A stretch of DNA of 64,000 nt from Nakaseomyces glabratus. Taxonomy: Eukaryota > Ascomycota > Saccharomycetes > Saccharomycetales > Saccharomycetaceae. A model generated the notes under the pieces. That model was given only the letters and a program-made list of their open reading frames with translations, had not been told where the DNA came from and did no database searches. This document shows positions 49,689 through 58,604 of the stretch, in pieces. The position numbers were made by a program, and so were the translations under genes. The stretch is from the NCBI RefSeq assembly GCF_010111755.1, contig NC_088952.1, positions 372,001 to 436,000 on the forward strand, given 5' to 3'. Within the stretch, counting starts at the first letter, position 1, and every line of letters begins with the position of its first letter.

Positions 49689-51284
49689 TTATGTGTAGTT
49701 GTCTATGCATCTCTGAAGTATTTGTCTTTCCTGCATCAGCAGTGTCCATGCTGCTTTGTGCTCTGGGCTTTGTTGTGTTGCGTTCTTGTGTAGTGGTTTT
49801 TTGTCCAGCAGTTTCAACTTCTGTTGTGCTAGTGACAGTAATAGAGTTCTGGCGTCCTGTGTCTTGCCCAGCTGGTTGTACTTCTTCTCGTCGGGGTATT
49901 TCATGAACTTCTTCCAGTGCAATTGGTCCATCGAGAGCAACTTACATAGAACAATCAGAGTCTGCGAAGGCTCTCCATCGCTCGTAATCAATATGTCCGA
50001 CAGCCAGCTGGTTTCTTCTTCTTCTTCTTCTTCTTCTTCTTCTCCTCCTTCTTCTTCATCATCATCCTCTTTCATCCACTCTTGCAATAGTTTATAGCCA
50101 GTCTCTTTGAACCATTCTGTAACATGCTTGAGTTTATGCTTCCGGCTGTGATCGGTCAGAATGGTACCTAGATGCACCACGTCATTGCTGTTACCTTCAA
50201 CACAGAACCCGTACCTCACCAGTAGCAATGGGTTTGACAGTTCTCCGTATGTGTTAAAGATCTCTTCGCCTTGCTTAACGGGACTCATTAGTCTCATCTC
50301 TACACACTCATCGTCTTCTAGCTCTTCATTTTTAACTCGAGGCTCCACTAGATCCTCTTCTTGCTCGTCGTCTATCTCTTTGACCAACTCCATGGTCAAT
50401 CCTTTACCGTTTACCTTATCTTTTCCGTCGTCCTCATCCTCATCTTCCTCATCTTCTTCATCTTCCTCATCTTCCTCATCTTCTTCATCTGATTCATTGT
50501 GTCTGCACCCAAAAAACTCTCCGCATTGGTCACACACATCATATATTGTCCTGAACTGCAAATGAGGGGACTCGCTGTGGTGGTTGAACAAGTCTGCGAT
50601 GGGTACAAGCGCGGTCTCGTGGAACGCATCGATCTCGAACCCTCTCGATGATATGGCGTACGCTACCGCCACGAACCTTCTCAGTTTCTGATCTATCTCC
50701 TCCGGCGAGTTATCCTGCACATCGAAGTAGCCTCGTGGAACCTCCAGTCCCAGCTCGTCATGCCATTTCCTCGCCAGATCAACAGCAATCTCAAACCCTT
50801 CGACCAGCTCGTCCTGGGGCTCAAGCGCCCCATACAAACAGTCAATTGTCGTGTCCCTAATCAACCGCTTCAACTCTTCATCCCAGTAGAACGGCGGCAG
50901 TATGTTCTCATCAACCCGAATGCTCTTCAGATACTTAGTCCAGTGGCTCCTCGCCTTGAACACTGTGGTCTCGTATATGAACGCGATGTTCAGCGCAAGC
51001 ACCCCGTCGATCTGCTCTTCGACAAGCAGATTCGCCACGGAGCTATTTGACGCAGAGAATATAGAGCTCTTGTGCAACTTCAATAAGGGCACCGACTCGT
51101 TAATGTCCTGCTTAGCGAACACACCCACTCCGCCTAAACCCGACACCTTGACCTCGCATCGCTGATCCCATAGACCCTTCGACTCCCGGACAAACTCCAG
51201 AATATCCCTGATATCACCTTCCTGAGTCACAGACATTGGCTTGTAGGGCACACACGGTAGGGCTACCCTTCCAAATACCTCCAT
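49689..51284 (-). CDS. RKM3: Ribosomal lysine methyltransferase Rkm3 (SET domain)
   Basis: A 531-residue SET-domain protein (552 in S. cerevisiae) that monomethylates lysine on ribosomal protein L42. The SET fold begins at GGVGVFAKQDINESVPLLKL (about 50-70), continues to the SET-N core ALVPIADLFNHHSESPHLQF (about 226-245), and closes with PVKQGEEIFNTYGELSNPLLLVRYGF (about 334-360). A C-x2-C...C pattern (YDVCDQCGEFFGCRHN) and a very acidic EDE tract (about 268-290), then a second EEE tract (about 410-425), are inserted around it. These are encoded by imperfect CTT/CAT trinucleotide runs that may vary in length. The divergent promoter carries two PAC boxes and an RRPE. Position agrees with YBR030W. 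Confidence 0.93.
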   Translation of the reverse strand: MEVFGRVALPCVPYKPMSVTQEGDIRDILEFVRESKGLWDQRCEVKVSGLGGVGVFAKQDINESVPLLKLHKSSIFSASNSSVANLLVEEQIDGVLALNIAFIYETTVFKARSHWTKYLKSIRVDENILPPFYWDEELKRLIRDTTIDCLYGALEPQDELVEGFEIAVDLARKWHDELGLEVPRGYFDVQDNSPEEIDQKLRRFVAVAYAISSRGFEIDAFHETALVPIADLFNHHSESPHLQFRTIYDVCDQCGEFFGCRHNESDEEDEEDEEDEEDEEDEDEDDGKDKVNGKGLTMELVKEIDDEQEEDLVEPRVKNEELEDDECVEMRLMSPVKQGEEIFNTYGELSNPLLLVRYGFCVEGNSNDVVHLGTILTDHSRKHKLKHVTEWFKETGYKLLQEWMKEDDDEEEGGEEEEEEEEEETSWLSDILITSDGEPSQTLIVLCKLLSMDQLHWKKFMKYPDEKKYNQLGKTQDARTLLLSLAQQKLKLLDKKPLHKNATQQSPEHKAAWTLLMQERQILQRCIDNYT

Positions 51285-51303
51285 TCAGAGGACTATTTGC
51301 GAT

Positions 51304-51367
51304 GCGATGAGCTGCACAATTTATATTCTAAGCTGCGAGGAAAAGTGAAAAATTTCAGCGATGAGCT
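51304..51367. promoter_or_regulatory. Double PAC plus RRPE cluster, RKM3/YPK3 promoter
   Basis: GCGATGAGCT occurs at 51304-51313 and again at 51358-51367, with TGAAAAATTTC (RRPE) at 51346-51356 directly before the second copy. The cluster is 20-83 bases upstream of RKM3 (minus strand) and about 190-250 bases upstream of YPK3 (plus strand). PAC plus RRPE is the signature of TORC1-responsive ribosome-biogenesis genes. Confidence 0.7.
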
Positions 51368-51554
51368 GCCAAATGTGGTGGGTCTTGAAGAATAGTCATC
51401 GGTGTATATGAGCCTGATCTGATATTTGCTGCTTTGTACTGATGGATATTCTTGCTGGGTGTTGAGTGGTTACAAGAGATTCCTTATTTTAATACCTTGG
51501 AGCATATATTTCGTTATCGGATAAAGGATAAAAGAAATAAGGTGAGTAGGAAAA

Positions 51555-53183
51555 ATGGTGTTCTCGTTGGATGAGGAGTTGCTCAAGCCTGTGGATGGTG
51601 CTGTGCCCAGGACTATTATCACTTCTGAGGGCTCTGGGTTCATGCCCTTGGAGCGGAATGATGCTCAGGCGTATGAGCAAGGTCATCTGAGTGTGGGTGC
51701 GGCCCCTATACCACGGACCAAAGCGAGGACGAATAGCAATTCGCAGCCGCTGTTGAGAGGCAGGCGGAGGAGGTCTTCTGTGCTGGATAAGTTCTCTGTG
51801 TATGAGCCTGAGTTCATAAGACGTGTTTCCCTTGGGGGTGCTGGGTCATTCCCGCAGGAAACGCAATTCCTGGATGGGTCCTATAAGGAGTGTGCTGTGT
51901 TTGATGAAGAGGACGAGGACGGGATAGATGGTGGTGCGATTGTTGGTGGTGATGTTAGAACTGGTATCTCTAGGGAGATCTCGGATTTCAAGCCTATTAG
52001 AGTGCTGGGGCAAGGTGCGTACGGGAAAGTCATCCTGGTCAAGGATAAACAAACTTCCAAACTATACGCGATGAAGCAGTTGAAAAAGGCTGAAATACTG
52101 ATCGCCCCTACTGATGCCAACACAGAGTCCATGGACAAGCTTGCTGAACTTGATAAACCGGTGGATAGCGAGGATGAGAAACTAAGCAAACGGATCGAAA
52201 GAACATTCGCAGAGCGCACCATTCTGTCGCAATTGGAGCATCCTAACATCGTCAAACTATTCTACTCCTTTCACGATACATCGAAGTTGTACTTATTGCT
52301 ACAGTACATTCCTGGCGGTGAGCTGTTCTTCCACTTGAAAGAGCATGGCACATTGGAGGAGGATACGGTAGCCTTTTACGCAGCCGAGATCAGTTGCGCC
52401 CTCAAGTTCTTACATAGTAAAGGTGTTGTGTACAGGGACCTGAAGCCAGAGAACTGTCTTCTAAACCAAAACGGCCATCTTGTGCTAACAGATTTTGGTC
52501 TAAGCAAAAGCAGTGCTTCCAACGCATCCCAGGAGGACCTTGGAGCTGGGAACGAGGGAGAGGATGTCAACGAATTACACTCTATAATTGGCACTCCCGA
52601 GTATTGTGCACCAGAAATATTGCTGGGGCAACCATACACAGCAAACTGTGATTGGTACTCTCTGGGATGTCTGCTATACGACATGCTAACAGGGAAACCT
52701 CCATACACTGGTGCCAACCACAAGGTGATTGCCAACAAGATTAAGAACGATAAGCAGGGCCCTAAGATCCCATACTATCTGAGTGATGGTATGAAAGATG
52801 TGCTTGGAGCGCTATTGAAGAGCGATCCCAAGAAGAGATGGGATGTTGACAAGTACTGGAGTGAACCCAAGAAGGACAACAGCCAGAAGAAAGGCCAGAA
52901 GAAGAAGAAATCAAAGGAGAGAACTTCGCCATTCCAGTCTCACTTCGTTTTCCGTAAGGTCGATTGGAAGGGACTCTCCAGTGGTGAGTTGCAGAATACA
53001 ACATTTGGCCCCATTGTCCCTGTGATTACTGACTGGGAACTAGCTGAGAACTTCGACTCTGAGTTCACATCCATGTCATATGAAGAAGACGACTTCTTGC
53101 ATCCACTCCACAACAAATCCCCGGACGCTTTCAAGGGCTTCAGTTTCAAAGCCAGCGGTAGCTACCTGGAGAAGTACTTCTAG
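51555..53183 (+). CDS. YPK3: AGC kinase Ypk3 (S6 kinase type)
   Basis: A 542-residue AGC-family kinase (525 in S. cerevisiae). Ypk3 phosphorylates ribosomal protein S6 under TORC1. The N-terminal region (1-140) is poorly conserved, with a basic RGRRRRSS stretch. The kinase domain starts at FKPIRVLGQGAYGKVILVKD (about 141-160), with the lysine in YAMKQLKK (about 170), an Asp/Glu/Ser insert at about 178-215, YRDLKPENCLL (about 294), LTDFGLSKSS (about 313), a further insert, and the activation segment SIIGTPEYCAPE (about 343). The C-lobe ends in a Lys-rich insert (PKKDNSQKKGQKKKK), and the C-terminus has the AGC turn/hydrophobic motif FKGFSFKASGSYLEKYF. It shares the PAC/RRPE promoter with RKM3. 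Position agrees with YBR028C. Confidence 0.94.
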   Translation: MVFSLDEELLKPVDGAVPRTIITSEGSGFMPLERNDAQAYEQGHLSVGAAPIPRTKARTNSNSQPLLRGRRRRSSVLDKFSVYEPEFIRRVSLGGAGSFPQETQFLDGSYKECAVFDEEDEDGIDGGAIVGGDVRTGISREISDFKPIRVLGQGAYGKVILVKDKQTSKLYAMKQLKKAEILIAPTDANTESMDKLAELDKPVDSEDEKLSKRIERTFAERTILSQLEHPNIVKLFYSFHDTSKLYLLLQYIPGGELFFHLKEHGTLEEDTVAFYAAEISCALKFLHSKGVVYRDLKPENCLLNQNGHLVLTDFGLSKSSASNASQEDLGAGNEGEDVNELHSIIGTPEYCAPEILLGQPYTANCDWYSLGCLLYDMLTGKPPYTGANHKVIANKIKNDKQGPKIPYYLSDGMKDVLGALLKSDPKKRWDVDKYWSEPKKDNSQKKGQKKKKSKERTSPFQSHFVFRKVDWKGLSSGELQNTTFGPIVPVITDWELAENFDSEFTSMSYEEDDFLHPLHNKSPDAFKGFSFKASGSYLEKYF

Positions 53184-53832
53184 ACTGCAGGGAATACCAC
53201 TCTCTTTTTTTTTATTTCTATATTATTTCATTCTACAAGGTTAAGGGCATTACTAAGATAGACACTTTTCTCGTTTTACTAATTGTTATTTTATTTCTAT
53301 ATCCTGTTCAATATTACTGTTTTGATCGTGTTGGTAATTTTTCCCATGCATGAGGTTTTCTATATATTGCTTATAAAAGGGTTTTAAATATTGAAATAGA
53401 CATCATCTTTTATATATTAATGGGCAATTGATCAATTGTCAACTGTTGCTTTGGGATGGACATGTTAATATCTATATATCTATTCCAATCGTATGCAACG
53501 GATTAGGACGGAGTTTCATATATCATCTGGGATGGAACAATTTGGGGGTTGGAGGGACTCTGAAATGATGAGATGTTTGTTAATTTGGAAGTCATCGATG
53601 TCTAATGTGGAGAAATCCAGTTTTGGGGGGGAGTTGAGGGGAGTGTACTTGGCTTCCCATCGTACTCGAGGGCCAATGACGTACCTTAAATCATGAAATG
53701 TGGTGTTTAGCATTACTAATGCTTCTTGTTCGTTTGCACTGTTTCTTTAAGAGGTATACATATATATATATTACTTGCTGTGTATCCATTTCGCCTGTAG
53801 CAGCAAACACTAAGAATAATATTGTTTTTGCT
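53184..53832. other. Intergenic between YPK3 and ETR1
   Basis: About 650 bases without a gene. The right end has an alternating TA tract (53758-53772) acting as a likely TATA region about 60-75 bases before the ETR1 start at 53833. Confidence 0.5.
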
Positions 53833-54990
53833 ATGTCCGGTCTACGTGCAGCTAGTGTGTTTTCCCCAGTATTCAAGAGAATGGCCTCTTCGATTCCCAG
53901 TCAATTCAAGTCTATAATATACAACTCCCACTCCCTTGAGGATTGCACAGGTGTGTTGTCGGTTCATAATTACAAGCCAAAGCAGGACTTGAACAAGTCT
54001 GTGGTGCTAAGGACGTTGGCATTCCCAATCAACCCATCGGACATCAACCAATTGCAAGGTGTGTACCCTTCTTTGCCCGAGAAGACTCTGGATTACTCTA
54101 CGGAGAAGCCCTCTGCCATTGCCGGTAACGAGGGTCTATTTGAAGTCGTGTCCCTGCCTGAGCATGGCGACCACGGTGAGTTGAAAGTCGGCGATTGGGT
54201 CATCCCTGTACAGGCCAACCAAGGGACGTGGTCTAACTACAGGGTCTTTGACAAGGCCTCTGACCTGATTAAAGTGAACGGACTGGACCTGTACTCTGCG
54301 GCTACGGTCTCTGTCAATGGCTGCACAGCGTACCAGCTGGTGAACAACTATGTGGACTGGAATGCGGATGGTAATGAATGGCTGATCCAGAATGCCGGTA
54401 CTTCTGGGGTGTCAAAGTTCGTCACGCAGATAGCCAAGGCCAGAGGTGTCAAGACGCTGAGTGTTATACGTGATAGGGACAACTTTGAAGAAGTTGCAGA
54501 GGTCCTGGAGCAGAAATTCGGTGCCACCAAGGTCATCTCTGAGTCTCAGAACAACGACAAGGACTTCGGCAAGAAAGAGTTGCCAAAGGTGCTCGGCGAC
54601 AAAGCGAGGGTCAGATTGGCACTGAACTCTGTTGGTGGTAAGTCCAGCTCTGCGATAGCTAGAAAGCTGGAAAGAGATGCATTGATGCTCACCTATGGTG
54701 GTATGTCCAAGCAACCAGTCACCATCCCAACGTCGCTACATATCTTCAAGGGCCTGACCTCTAAGGGCTACTGGGTCACAGAGAACAACAAGCGTGATCC
54801 AACGGATAAGGTCAACACCATCAAGGGATTCATCGACTTGTACAAGCAAGGGAAGATTATCTCACCCGAAGAGGAGATAGAGACCATGGAATGGGACGCA
54901 AACAACGGCGACGACCAGCAACTCCTAGAGCTGGTCAAGAGAGGAATAACCGAGAAGGGCAAGAAGAAAATGGTGCTCTTGAAGTGGTAG
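53833..54990 (+). CDS. ETR1: Mitochondrial enoyl thioester reductase
   Basis: A 385-residue NADPH-dependent 2-enoyl thioester reductase (380 in S. cerevisiae) of the medium-chain dehydrogenase family. It performs the last step of mitochondrial type II fatty-acid synthesis, which feeds lipoate production and respiration. The N-terminus LRAASVFSPVFKRMASS is a mitochondrial presequence. The family Tyr/substrate loop LQGVYPSLPEKT (about 70-81), the AGNEGLFEV segment, and the nucleotide-binding IQNAGTSGVSKFVTQIAKARG (about 183-203) are all visible. I use the ATG at 53833; the frame is open 45 codons further up but those codons give hydrophobic nonsense. Position agrees with YBR026C. Confidence 0.95.
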   Translation: MSGLRAASVFSPVFKRMASSIPSQFKSIIYNSHSLEDCTGVLSVHNYKPKQDLNKSVVLRTLAFPINPSDINQLQGVYPSLPEKTLDYSTEKPSAIAGNEGLFEVVSLPEHGDHGELKVGDWVIPVQANQGTWSNYRVFDKASDLIKVNGLDLYSAATVSVNGCTAYQLVNNYVDWNADGNEWLIQNAGTSGVSKFVTQIAKARGVKTLSVIRDRDNFEEVAEVLEQKFGATKVISESQNNDKDFGKKELPKVLGDKARVRLALNSVGGKSSSAIARKLERDALMLTYGGMSKQPVTIPTSLHIFKGLTSKGYWVTENNKRDPTDKVNTIKGFIDLYKQGKIISPEEEIETMEWDANNGDDQQLLELVKRGITEKGKKKMVLLKW

Positions 54991-55421
54991 TTGTGTAGCA
55001 AGTCCTTTTATATAATATTCTTTTACAATGCAAAAAAAAAAAAGCCTTAAAACTCGCAAAATATACGTTAAAGAACCTGTTCAAAAGAACTCCAAAGAAG
55101 ATTATCCTGTAGCATACTGAAACTGCAGGACTATAAACGCTTGCTGGCTTCTGCAGAGCACACTTGAGCTGCTGAACAGCATTATATCCAAATGTGAGCT
55201 GTTCCTGCGCTATAACCCATATATATCATGTGACATACAATTGCACAGAGTGATTGAAAAATTTTCATAGAAATCGTCTAGCGACACCTCTTCTTGCAAC
55301 TGTATAAAGGACTATTAAGCATCAATTGGACGTATATTGGTTGGAAACTCCGTCTTTTGTGTGTTCTTGAGGGAGAGTTGAAGTATTCTGTCAGGAATAA
55401 GCAAATCATAAACTATTAGAA
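54991..55421. other. Intergenic between ETR1 and OLA1
   Basis: AT-rich spacer with an A12 run near 55031, an E-box-like CATGTGAC at about 55228, and a TATA box TATAAAGG at 55303-55310, 112-119 bases before OLA1. No gene seen. Confidence 0.5.
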
Positions 55422-56603
55422 ATGCCACCAAAGAAGCAAGTCGAAGAAAAGAAGGTCCTGTTGGGTCGTCCAGGTAACAACTTGAAGGCCGGTATTGTTG
55501 GTCTAGCCAATGTTGGTAAGTCCACTTTCTTCCAAGCCATCACCAGATCTCCATTGGGTAACCCAGCTAACTATCCGTTTGCTACCATTGACCCTGAAGA
55601 AGCCCGTGTTATTGTCCCATCTCCAAGATTCGATGAATTGGTCAACATCTACAAGCCAGCTTCTGAAGTTCCAGCCCATTTGACTGTCTACGATATTGCT
55701 GGTTTGACCAAGGGTGCCTCTGCTGGTGAAGGTCTAGGTAACGCTTTCTTGTCTCACATCAGAGCTGTCGACTCCATCTACCAAGTTGTCCGTTGTTTCG
55801 ATGATGCCGAGATTATCCACATTGAAGGTGACGTTGATCCAGTTCGTGACTTGGAAATTATCTCCACTGAATTGAGATTGAAGGATATTGAATTCTCTCA
55901 AAAGGCTCTAGAGGCTGCTGAGAAGATTGCCAAGAGAGGTGGTCAATCCTTGGAAGTTAAGCAAAAGAAGGAAGAAATGGCCTTGATTGAAAGAATCATC
56001 AAGCTTCTAGAAGATGGCCAAAGAGTATACAACCAAACATGGACTCCAAAGGAAGTCGAAGTTATCAACTCTCTGTACTTGTTGACCGCCAAGCCAACTA
56101 TCTATCTGATTAACTTGTCCGAGAGAGACTACATAAGAAAGAAGAACAAGCACTTGCTAAGAATTAAGGAATGGGTTGACAAGTACTCTCCAGGTGATTT
56201 GATCATTCCTTTCAGTGTCTCTCTAGAAGAAAAACTATCTCACATGTCCATAGAGGAAGGTGAAGAAGAACTAAAACAACTGGGCACTACATCTGCTCTT
56301 CCAAAGATTATCACCACCATGAGACAAAAGTTGGACTTGATCTCTTTCTTCACTTGTGGTCCAGATGAAGTTCGTGAATGGACTATCAGAAACGGTACTA
56401 AGGCCCCACAAGCCGCTGGTGTTATCCATAACGATTTGATGAACACCTTTATCTTAGCTCAAGTTATGAAATACAGTGATGTTATTGAATACAAGGATGA
56501 CAATGCTATCAAGGCTGCCGGTAAATTACTACAAAAGGGTAAGGACTACGTTGTAGAAGACGGTGACGTCATTTACTTCAGAGCCGGTGCTGGTAAGAAC
56601 TAA
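55422..56603 (+). CDS. OLA1: P-loop ATPase Ola1 (YchF family)
   Basis: A 393-residue protein (394 in S. cerevisiae) of the Obg-like YchF family, which prefers ATP to GTP because its G4 motif differs. The P-loop GLANVGKST is at about residues 27-35, switch/G3 is YDIAGLTKGASAGEGLGN (about 89-106), and the altered G4 region is YLINLSERDY. The C-terminal TGS domain (about 300-393) contains FFTCGPDEVREWTIR and GKDYVVEDGDVIYFRAGAGKN. Ola1 associates with ribosomes and the proteasome and restrains stress responses. Codon use is strongly biased. Position agrees with YBR025C. Confidence 0.97.
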   Translation: MPPKKQVEEKKVLLGRPGNNLKAGIVGLANVGKSTFFQAITRSPLGNPANYPFATIDPEEARVIVPSPRFDELVNIYKPASEVPAHLTVYDIAGLTKGASAGEGLGNAFLSHIRAVDSIYQVVRCFDDAEIIHIEGDVDPVRDLEIISTELRLKDIEFSQKALEAAEKIAKRGGQSLEVKQKKEEMALIERIIKLLEDGQRVYNQTWTPKEVEVINSLYLLTAKPTIYLINLSERDYIRKKNKHLLRIKEWVDKYSPGDLIIPFSVSLEEKLSHMSIEEGEEELKQLGTTSALPKIITTMRQKLDLISFFTCGPDEVREWTIRNGTKAPQAAGVIHNDLMNTFILAQVMKYSDVIEYKDDNAIKAAGKLLQKGKDYVVEDGDVIYFRAGAGKN

Positions 56604-56909
56604 GAAGTATAATTGTTGCAATAATTCTATATTTTTTATTAGAATACGAATAGATTACCCATGACACTAATCATTACAATTATATACATATAATAATACA
56701 CAAAACATAATTCATATATCATACATTTCTCCATTTAGAAATCTCTCTCAGGCTAGTTTTGTAGCTTGTGTGTAAATGGGACTTAAAAGTTTAATTCATT
56801 CGGTCGTTATGTATTTACAAGACTGTCGATTTTAAAAACATCTATATATAGTAGGAGCTCATTTTGTAACGAGAATTTCAACTCCATAAATTGGTCCTAA
56901 GCCGATGGC
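56604..56909. other. Convergent intergenic between OLA1 and SCO
   Basis: AT-rich 3'-to-3' spacer with TATATA polyadenylation-like words. Nothing else seen. Confidence 0.5.
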
Positions 56910-57758
56910 TTATTTGAATAAAAACGAATACCAGCTCTTATTTCTACGTTCTCTTTCCTCTTTTGGAGTGTAGGCCTTAATATTCTGTATAATTTTCTCT
57001 AGTCCTGATTTTTCATCATAAATTCTACCCAAAGCATCAATGAAATTGCCTTCAGGATCGATCAAATAAAAGAATATCGAATGGTCCACAAGGTAATCGC
57101 TCTTGGGATCAGCGTTTTCGGGAGTGGAAAAATAGACCTTGTATTTCTTGCAGACATCTTTAATCGCTTCATAAGTACCTGTGAGACCTATCATACCGGG
57201 ATTGAAGTCCTTCAGATATTCTTTCACAACTTCTGGAGTGTCACGAATTGGATCGCACGTTATAAATATAGGTTGTACAGATAACCCCTTGCTTTCAAGG
57301 CCAATGATCCAATCATTCATCTTGTCTAGCTCCTCGGGACATATGTCGGGACAGTGTGTGAAACCAAAATACAGCAGGGAGAACTTTCCTTCTAGATTCT
57401 TCTCAGTGAATGATCTCCCCTCTGTATCTACTAACCGGAATGGTCCACCGACAAACTTCTCCCCGTATAATCGATTAGCTTCTTGCTCTTTCTCTGTCTG
57501 TAACAGCTTACGCTCGTTATTGACATAGTAGTATGTAAGAGACCCAGCTGCAATTAGACCTAGAGCATATTTCCAAGTGGATCCCAGAGTCCCAGAGGTT
57601 GGATTTAAATGCACTGTGTCGTTCACTCCTTCATCCTTATTCACCGAGAATCTTCCAAGAGACTTCTTTGAAGTTTGATATTGAACAGTGCACTTAGACA
57701 GCGCACGCAATTGGTTTATCCTGCCGTCAACTATCCTTCTACTTGCTCTCGACAGCAT
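56910..57758 (-). CDS. SCO1: Cytochrome c oxidase copper chaperone Sco1/Sco2
   Basis: A 282-residue inner-membrane protein (Sco1 295, Sco2 301 in S. cerevisiae) that passes copper to the Cu-A site of cytochrome oxidase subunit 2. A presequence (MLSRASRRIVDGRINQLRALSK) is followed by a membrane segment at about 64-80 (KYALGLIAAGSLTYYYVNN). The thioredoxin-fold domain faces the intermembrane space and has the copper-binding C-P-D-I-C (in HCPDICPEEL, about 137-142) and the His of VDHSIFF (about 226-228). Position beside CHS3 and OLA1 matches SCO2 (YBR024W); S. cerevisiae also has SCO1 (YBR037C) as a tandem-region relative. A single ancestral-type Sco gene would be named SCO1, so the symbol is uncertain between the two. 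Confidence 0.92.
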   Translation of the reverse strand: MLSRASRRIVDGRINQLRALSKCTVQYQTSKKSLGRFSVNKDEGVNDTVHLNPTSGTLGSTWKYALGLIAAGSLTYYYVNNERKLLQTEKEQEANRLYGEKFVGGPFRLVDTEGRSFTEKNLEGKFSLLYFGFTHCPDICPEELDKMNDWIIGLESKGLSVQPIFITCDPIRDTPEVVKEYLKDFNPGMIGLTGTYEAIKDVCKKYKVYFSTPENADPKSDYLVDHSIFFYLIDPEGNFIDALGRIYDEKSGLEKIIQNIKAYTPKEERERRNKSWYSFLFK

Positions 57759-58380
57759 TTAGATAAGTAATCTGTAATGTCAATTGGTTTCTTGTTCAAG
57801 ACAAGCTCACTAATACATATAGGCACATATCACAATTGCTGATATAACAATGGTAGTCATCAATAAATCACTTATAAGAAATCCCACAGCAAGAACCCCC
57901 TCTCAGTTGACACTTTGATACGTATATCGATAGATACTCGTGATAGTGACTGGCATCTAAAGTCATCTGTAATGCATCGACCAATAAACAGAGTGTACCA
58001 CCTTGACACTGGCACAATATGTATAGTTATATATTTATATATGTCTGAAATCACCTCAGCGAAGCCAGCATCTAACTAATACTGACTCCTTTTCACTAAA
58101 ACCACTGAGAGGAAGCACTGGAAGGACCCACTACAAACTGTAACATCGAAGGCACTGTACGACTCTGGATCATAATCCAAAAGCACTGCAGCACTTCCGA
58201 GCATAATAAGTCTAAACGCTTTTGACTATACATGCTCGAATGGCTCTATTATGCTTGAAGTACGCTTATTAGCTTTTTTAGAGATTTTTCCGTTTTAGGA
58301 AATTGCAAACAACTCCCCGTAGGAATGAGTTTTCTGTTTTTTGAGAGGACCACGCCCATCAGCAAATGGACGAGAAAAAG

Positions 58381-58390
58381 TATATAAATA
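58381..58390 (+). promoter_or_regulatory. TATA box of CHS3
   Basis: TATATAAATA lies 215-224 bases before the CHS3 ATG, implying a long mRNA leader of roughly 100-170 bases. Confidence 0.5.
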
Positions 58391-58527
58391 GAGCAACTTT
58401 TGAAGCCAGTTTCTTGGACAGTGCAGGAGGATCACTACAGAAAAACATACGCCGGACTTTCTTGAGATTGGTTTGTATCAGGGAGGCTTTTTTTTTGATC
58501 TTTTTTGCTAGAGTTTTGAGTTTTCTG

Positions 58528-58544
58528 ATGAGCTAAGAGCTCAT
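58528..58544. repeat. Inverted repeat in the CHS3 leader
   Basis: ATGAGCT-AAG-AGCTCAT is a perfect 7-bp inverted repeat with a 3-base loop, 61-77 bases upstream of the CHS3 start and downstream of the TATA box. Each arm is also a PAC core (GATGAGCT on the left). It might be a leader hairpin or a paired protein site. It contains an ATG, which would be a short upstream reading frame (ATGAGC TAA). Confidence 0.6.
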
Positions 58545-58604
58545 AACAGGCAAAATAATTTAATTTCTGTGTGATATTCTCCTAGCGGTAGTTGGAAGAG
58601 CAAT

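Larger units (their letters stand above)
57759..58604. other. Divergent intergenic between SCO and CHS3
   Basis: About 850 bases shared by two promoters. A TATA box for CHS3 is at 58381-58390, and an unusual inverted repeat lies at 58528-58544 in the likely CHS3 leader. No gene or RNA gene is recognised. Confidence 0.5.

Noticed and set aside
49756..50565. Ser-rich frames opposite RKM3
   Set aside because: They are the antisense of the acidic Glu/Asp tracts of RKM3 (CTT/CTC reads as Ser/Leu) and not genes.
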